DNA of 8,071 nt. Origin: Planctomycetales bacterium (lineage in GTDB: Bacteria; Planctomycetota; Planctomycetia; Isosphaerales; Isosphaeraceae). The position numbers and the translations under genes were made by a program. Where the stretch lies: the NCBI GenBank assembly GCA_027435495.1, contig DAHZZC010000449.1, positions 1-8,071 of the forward strand. The letters run 5' to 3'. Shown here piece by piece: positions 6,816 through 8,071 of this stretch. Each line of letters begins with the position of its first letter. Position 1 is the stretch's first letter. Under the pieces are notes generated by a model, which saw only the letters and a program-made list of their open reading frames with translations, did not search any database and was not told where the DNA came from.

Positions 6816-7802
6816 TCATCGGGGGGTAGCAGGCTTGCGAAAGATCCGGGACAGCGTCTCATCGAGCGCCTGGCCTCTGAGATCGATCCGGAGGATGGTT
6901 CCTTGTGGATCAATCAGATACGTCGCCGGGATAGCGGAAACACCGAACGCTTGCACGAGGTCGCTCGATGCGCCAGCGTTGTGGACCTGCGGCCATGAAA
7001 TTTTCCGTGCCCGAGCGAATTCGATGACGGCTTCCTTCGACTCATCGAGGCTAACACCAATGATTTCAAGTCCATCCGTGTGATAGGACCGATAGGCCGC
7101 CTGGAGTCTCGGTAACTCGGCGATGCACGGCCCACACCAGGTTGCCCAGAAATCGATCAGGACATACTTGCCCCGAAATTCGCTGCTGCGGACGGGCTTT
7201 CCCTGGATGTCGTCGGCCGAGAAGGTAGTTACTGTCTTGCCGACAAGGTCGAGCCGTTTCAAATCCTGCTGGACCTTGTTTCGGACCGCCTCGATCTCCC
7301 CAAACCGGTCGAGTACGGCGACCATCGCCTGGCGAGCAACGACGTACTCGCCCGCCGCGATTAAGCGGGCGGTGAACTCGTCGGAGAAGGTTCGGACAAA
7401 CTCTTCCTGAGCATCGGTGGCATCAAGCTCCTTGACGAGTTCACGGAACCGGACGAGGGCCTCGTCGTACCGGCCGGCCTCAGCCCTTGCCATCGTAGCG
7501 ACGATCTGCGCCAGCGCCTTGACCGGCCCGTTGGGATCGGTTTCGACGTACTTCCGTCCGAGATCTTCGACCTCGGCGAACCAGTCATGCTCGATCGCCT
7601 TGTTGAAGAGCGCCGCATACGCCTGATCGCGATCGGCGGCCTTCGGATGGGCGATTACATACTCGGAAAGCTCGCGGACGAGCGCCCGGTCGTTCCGGGC
7701 CTGGATCTCGGCGACGCCCGCCGCGGGCGGTTCCGCGGCGGGCGTGGTCGGTGCCCAGAGAATCATCATTGCGGCAACGGTGCAGGGGAGGGTCGCTTTC
7801 AT
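6816..7802 (-). CDS. TlpA-like periplasmic thioredoxin-fold protein with helical N-terminal region
   Basis: A 328-residue protein, probably a thiol-disulfide oxidoreductase of the TlpA/ResA type. The start at 7802 is chosen because a GAGAGGAG Shine-Dalgarno (7817-7810) lies 7 nt upstream and the product then begins with a signal peptide: MKAT, a hydrophobic core to about residue 19, and a likely cleavage after PAA near 23. A start at 7946 would add 48 arginine-rich residues that overlap the glycosyltransferase. Residues ~30-185 are amphipathic helices resembling TPR-like repeats (for example GRYDEALVRFRELV near 110-123). Residues ~187-320 are the thioredoxin fold with WCGPC at 222-226 and the cis-proline loop IPATYLID at 291-298. 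It should act outside the cytoplasmic membrane, reducing or isomerising disulfides. It precedes the exporter genes; the first permease has cysteines in its extracytoplasmic domain that could be substrates, which is inference. Confidence 0.9.
   Translation of the reverse strand: MKATLPCTVAAMMILWAPTTPAAEPPAAGVAEIQARNDRALVRELSEYVIAHPKAADRDQAYAALFNKAIEHDWFAEVEDLGRKYVETDPNGPVKALAQIVATMARAEAGRYDEALVRFRELVKELDATDAQEEFVRTFSDEFTARLIAAGEYVVARQAMVAVLDRFGEIEAVRNKVQQDLKRLDLVGKTVTTFSADDIQGKPVRSSEFRGKYVLIDFWATWCGPCIAELPRLQAAYRSYHTDGLEIIGVSLDESKEAVIEFARARKISWPQVHNAGASSDLVQAFGVSAIPATYLIDPQGTILRIDLRGQALDETLSRIFRKPATPR
7714..7745 (-). repeat. Perfect 13-bp GC-rich inverted repeat inside the tlpA-like gene
   Basis: Arms 7714-7726 and 7733-7745 are perfect complements around a 6-nt loop. 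In the mRNA it covers codons 20-30 (T-P-A-A-E-P-P-A-A-G-V), exactly at the junction between signal peptide and mature protein. It may only reflect GC-rich Ala/Pro codons used in both arms, but it is stable enough that it could slow ribosomes while the signal peptide emerges. Confidence 0.6.
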
Positions 7803-7837
7803 GGATTCGCTCCTCTCGGTGGTTTGGCAGGCGTGGA

Positions 7838-8071
7838 TCAGCGGACACCCGATGTGATCGGGCGTCCGTGAGCCACGCGACCCGCGGGGACGGTGACAGC
7901 CTCGAGGCCGACAACCTCCGCTATAAGCTTGCACCACTGTTCGCAACAGAACTCTCGCTCGAATCCTGCCAAAAAGGCCGAGCGGCCAAGCTCGCCCATC
8001 CGGCGGACCAGAGCGGCATCGCCCGCCAGCTTCGTGAGAGCCTCGACGAGCCCCTCAACGTCGCCTCGGTC
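7838..8071 (-). CDS. Glycosyltransferase (GT4-like), C-terminal fragment
   Basis: An open frame enters from the right edge and reads 77 codons to a TGA at 7840-7838. The first ~55 residues resemble the C-terminal helix of GT4-type (group 1) glycosyltransferases: an acidic GDVEGLVEAL segment, then a short loop, then RRMGELGRSAFL and an aromatic/charged FEREFCCEQW stretch. In the family this part closes the C-terminal Rossmann domain after the nucleotide-sugar site. The catalytic E-x7-E region would lie outside the window, so donor and acceptor sugars are unknown. The last ~20 residues (after LIAEVVG) are a non-conserved tail, partly encoded by a strong hairpin. The stop lies only 35 bp before the tlpA-like start on the same strand, so co-transcription is likely. 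The family call rests on a short fragment; another Rossmann-fold transferase is possible. Confidence 0.66.
   Translation of the reverse strand, partial: DRGDVEGLVEALTKLAGDAALVRRMGELGRSAFLAGFEREFCCEQWCKLIAEVVGLEAVTVPAGRVAHGRPITSGVR
7842..7868 (-). repeat. Inverted repeat / RNA hairpin at the glycosyltransferase 3' end
   Basis: Arms 7842-7853 and 7857-7868 are 12 bp each with a 3-nt loop. The only mismatch in the DNA becomes a G-U wobble in minus-strand RNA, so the transcript could form an uninterrupted 12-bp stem. On the plus strand the same position is an A-C mismatch, which favours a role in the minus-strand transcript. It covers the last codons of the glycosyltransferase and sits about 40 nt before the tlpA-like start. 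No T-run follows, so it is not a classical intrinsic terminator. It could be an mRNA-stability or processing element, or chance. Confidence 0.5.

Noticed and set aside
6719..6913. Longer adaptor start at 6913
   Set aside because: It would overlap the tlpA-like gene by about 98 bp and bury the membrane anchor behind 65 charged residues. The ATG at 6718 has a strong ribosome site.
7803..7946. Longer tlpA-like start at 7946
   Set aside because: It adds 48 arginine-rich residues that overlap the glycosyltransferase frame. The ATG at 7802 has a good Shine-Dalgarno and begins a signal peptide.

Overview
This GC-rich window reads as one transcription unit on the minus strand, running from about 8071 down to 81. 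The gene families suggest a Gram-negative, possibly planctomycete, genome: a DevBCA-type tripartite ABC exporter, a TlpA-like periplasmic thioredoxin with a long helical N-terminal region, and a multi-PAS histidine kinase. The phylum is a guess from gene content; no marker gene is present.

Layout in transcription order: (1) the last 77 codons of a probable GT4-type glycosyltransferase (8071-7838); (2) after 35 bp, an exported TlpA/thioredoxin-like protein (7802-6816); (3) a 97-bp gap with a candidate promoter overlapping a perfect 14-bp palindrome; (4) a DevB/HlyD-type membrane fusion protein (6718-5729); (5) a first DevC/FtsX-type permease (5732-4473), overlapping the adaptor stop by ATGA; (6) a 79-bp gap with a possible 13-codon leader ORF; (7) a soluble four-PAS histidine kinase (4393-1994); (8) a second DevC-type permease (1997-807), overlapping the kinase stop by ATGA; (9) a DevA/MacB-type ATPase (767-81) that stops just before the expected H-loop. 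At the left edge a plus-strand reading frame runs in from outside the window and ends at 95. It may be the end of a mobile element that cut the ATPase gene.

Working model: adaptor, two different permeases and ATPase form an envelope exporter, probably using a TolC-like outer-membrane channel, because the adaptor hairpin has an R-x3-L-x6-S pattern. The kinase is translationally coupled to the second permease and may monitor transporter activity or a cytoplasmic signal. No response regulator is visible. TlpA may keep thiols in order: the extracytoplasmic domain of the first permease has four cysteines. The substrate cannot be read from the sequence.

The most unusual points are a sensor kinase placed between two divergent DevC paralogues, and an ATPase ending without its switch histidine. 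No tRNA, rRNA, CRISPR array or origin was seen. Apart from the gene ends there is no non-coding stretch longer than about 100 bases.
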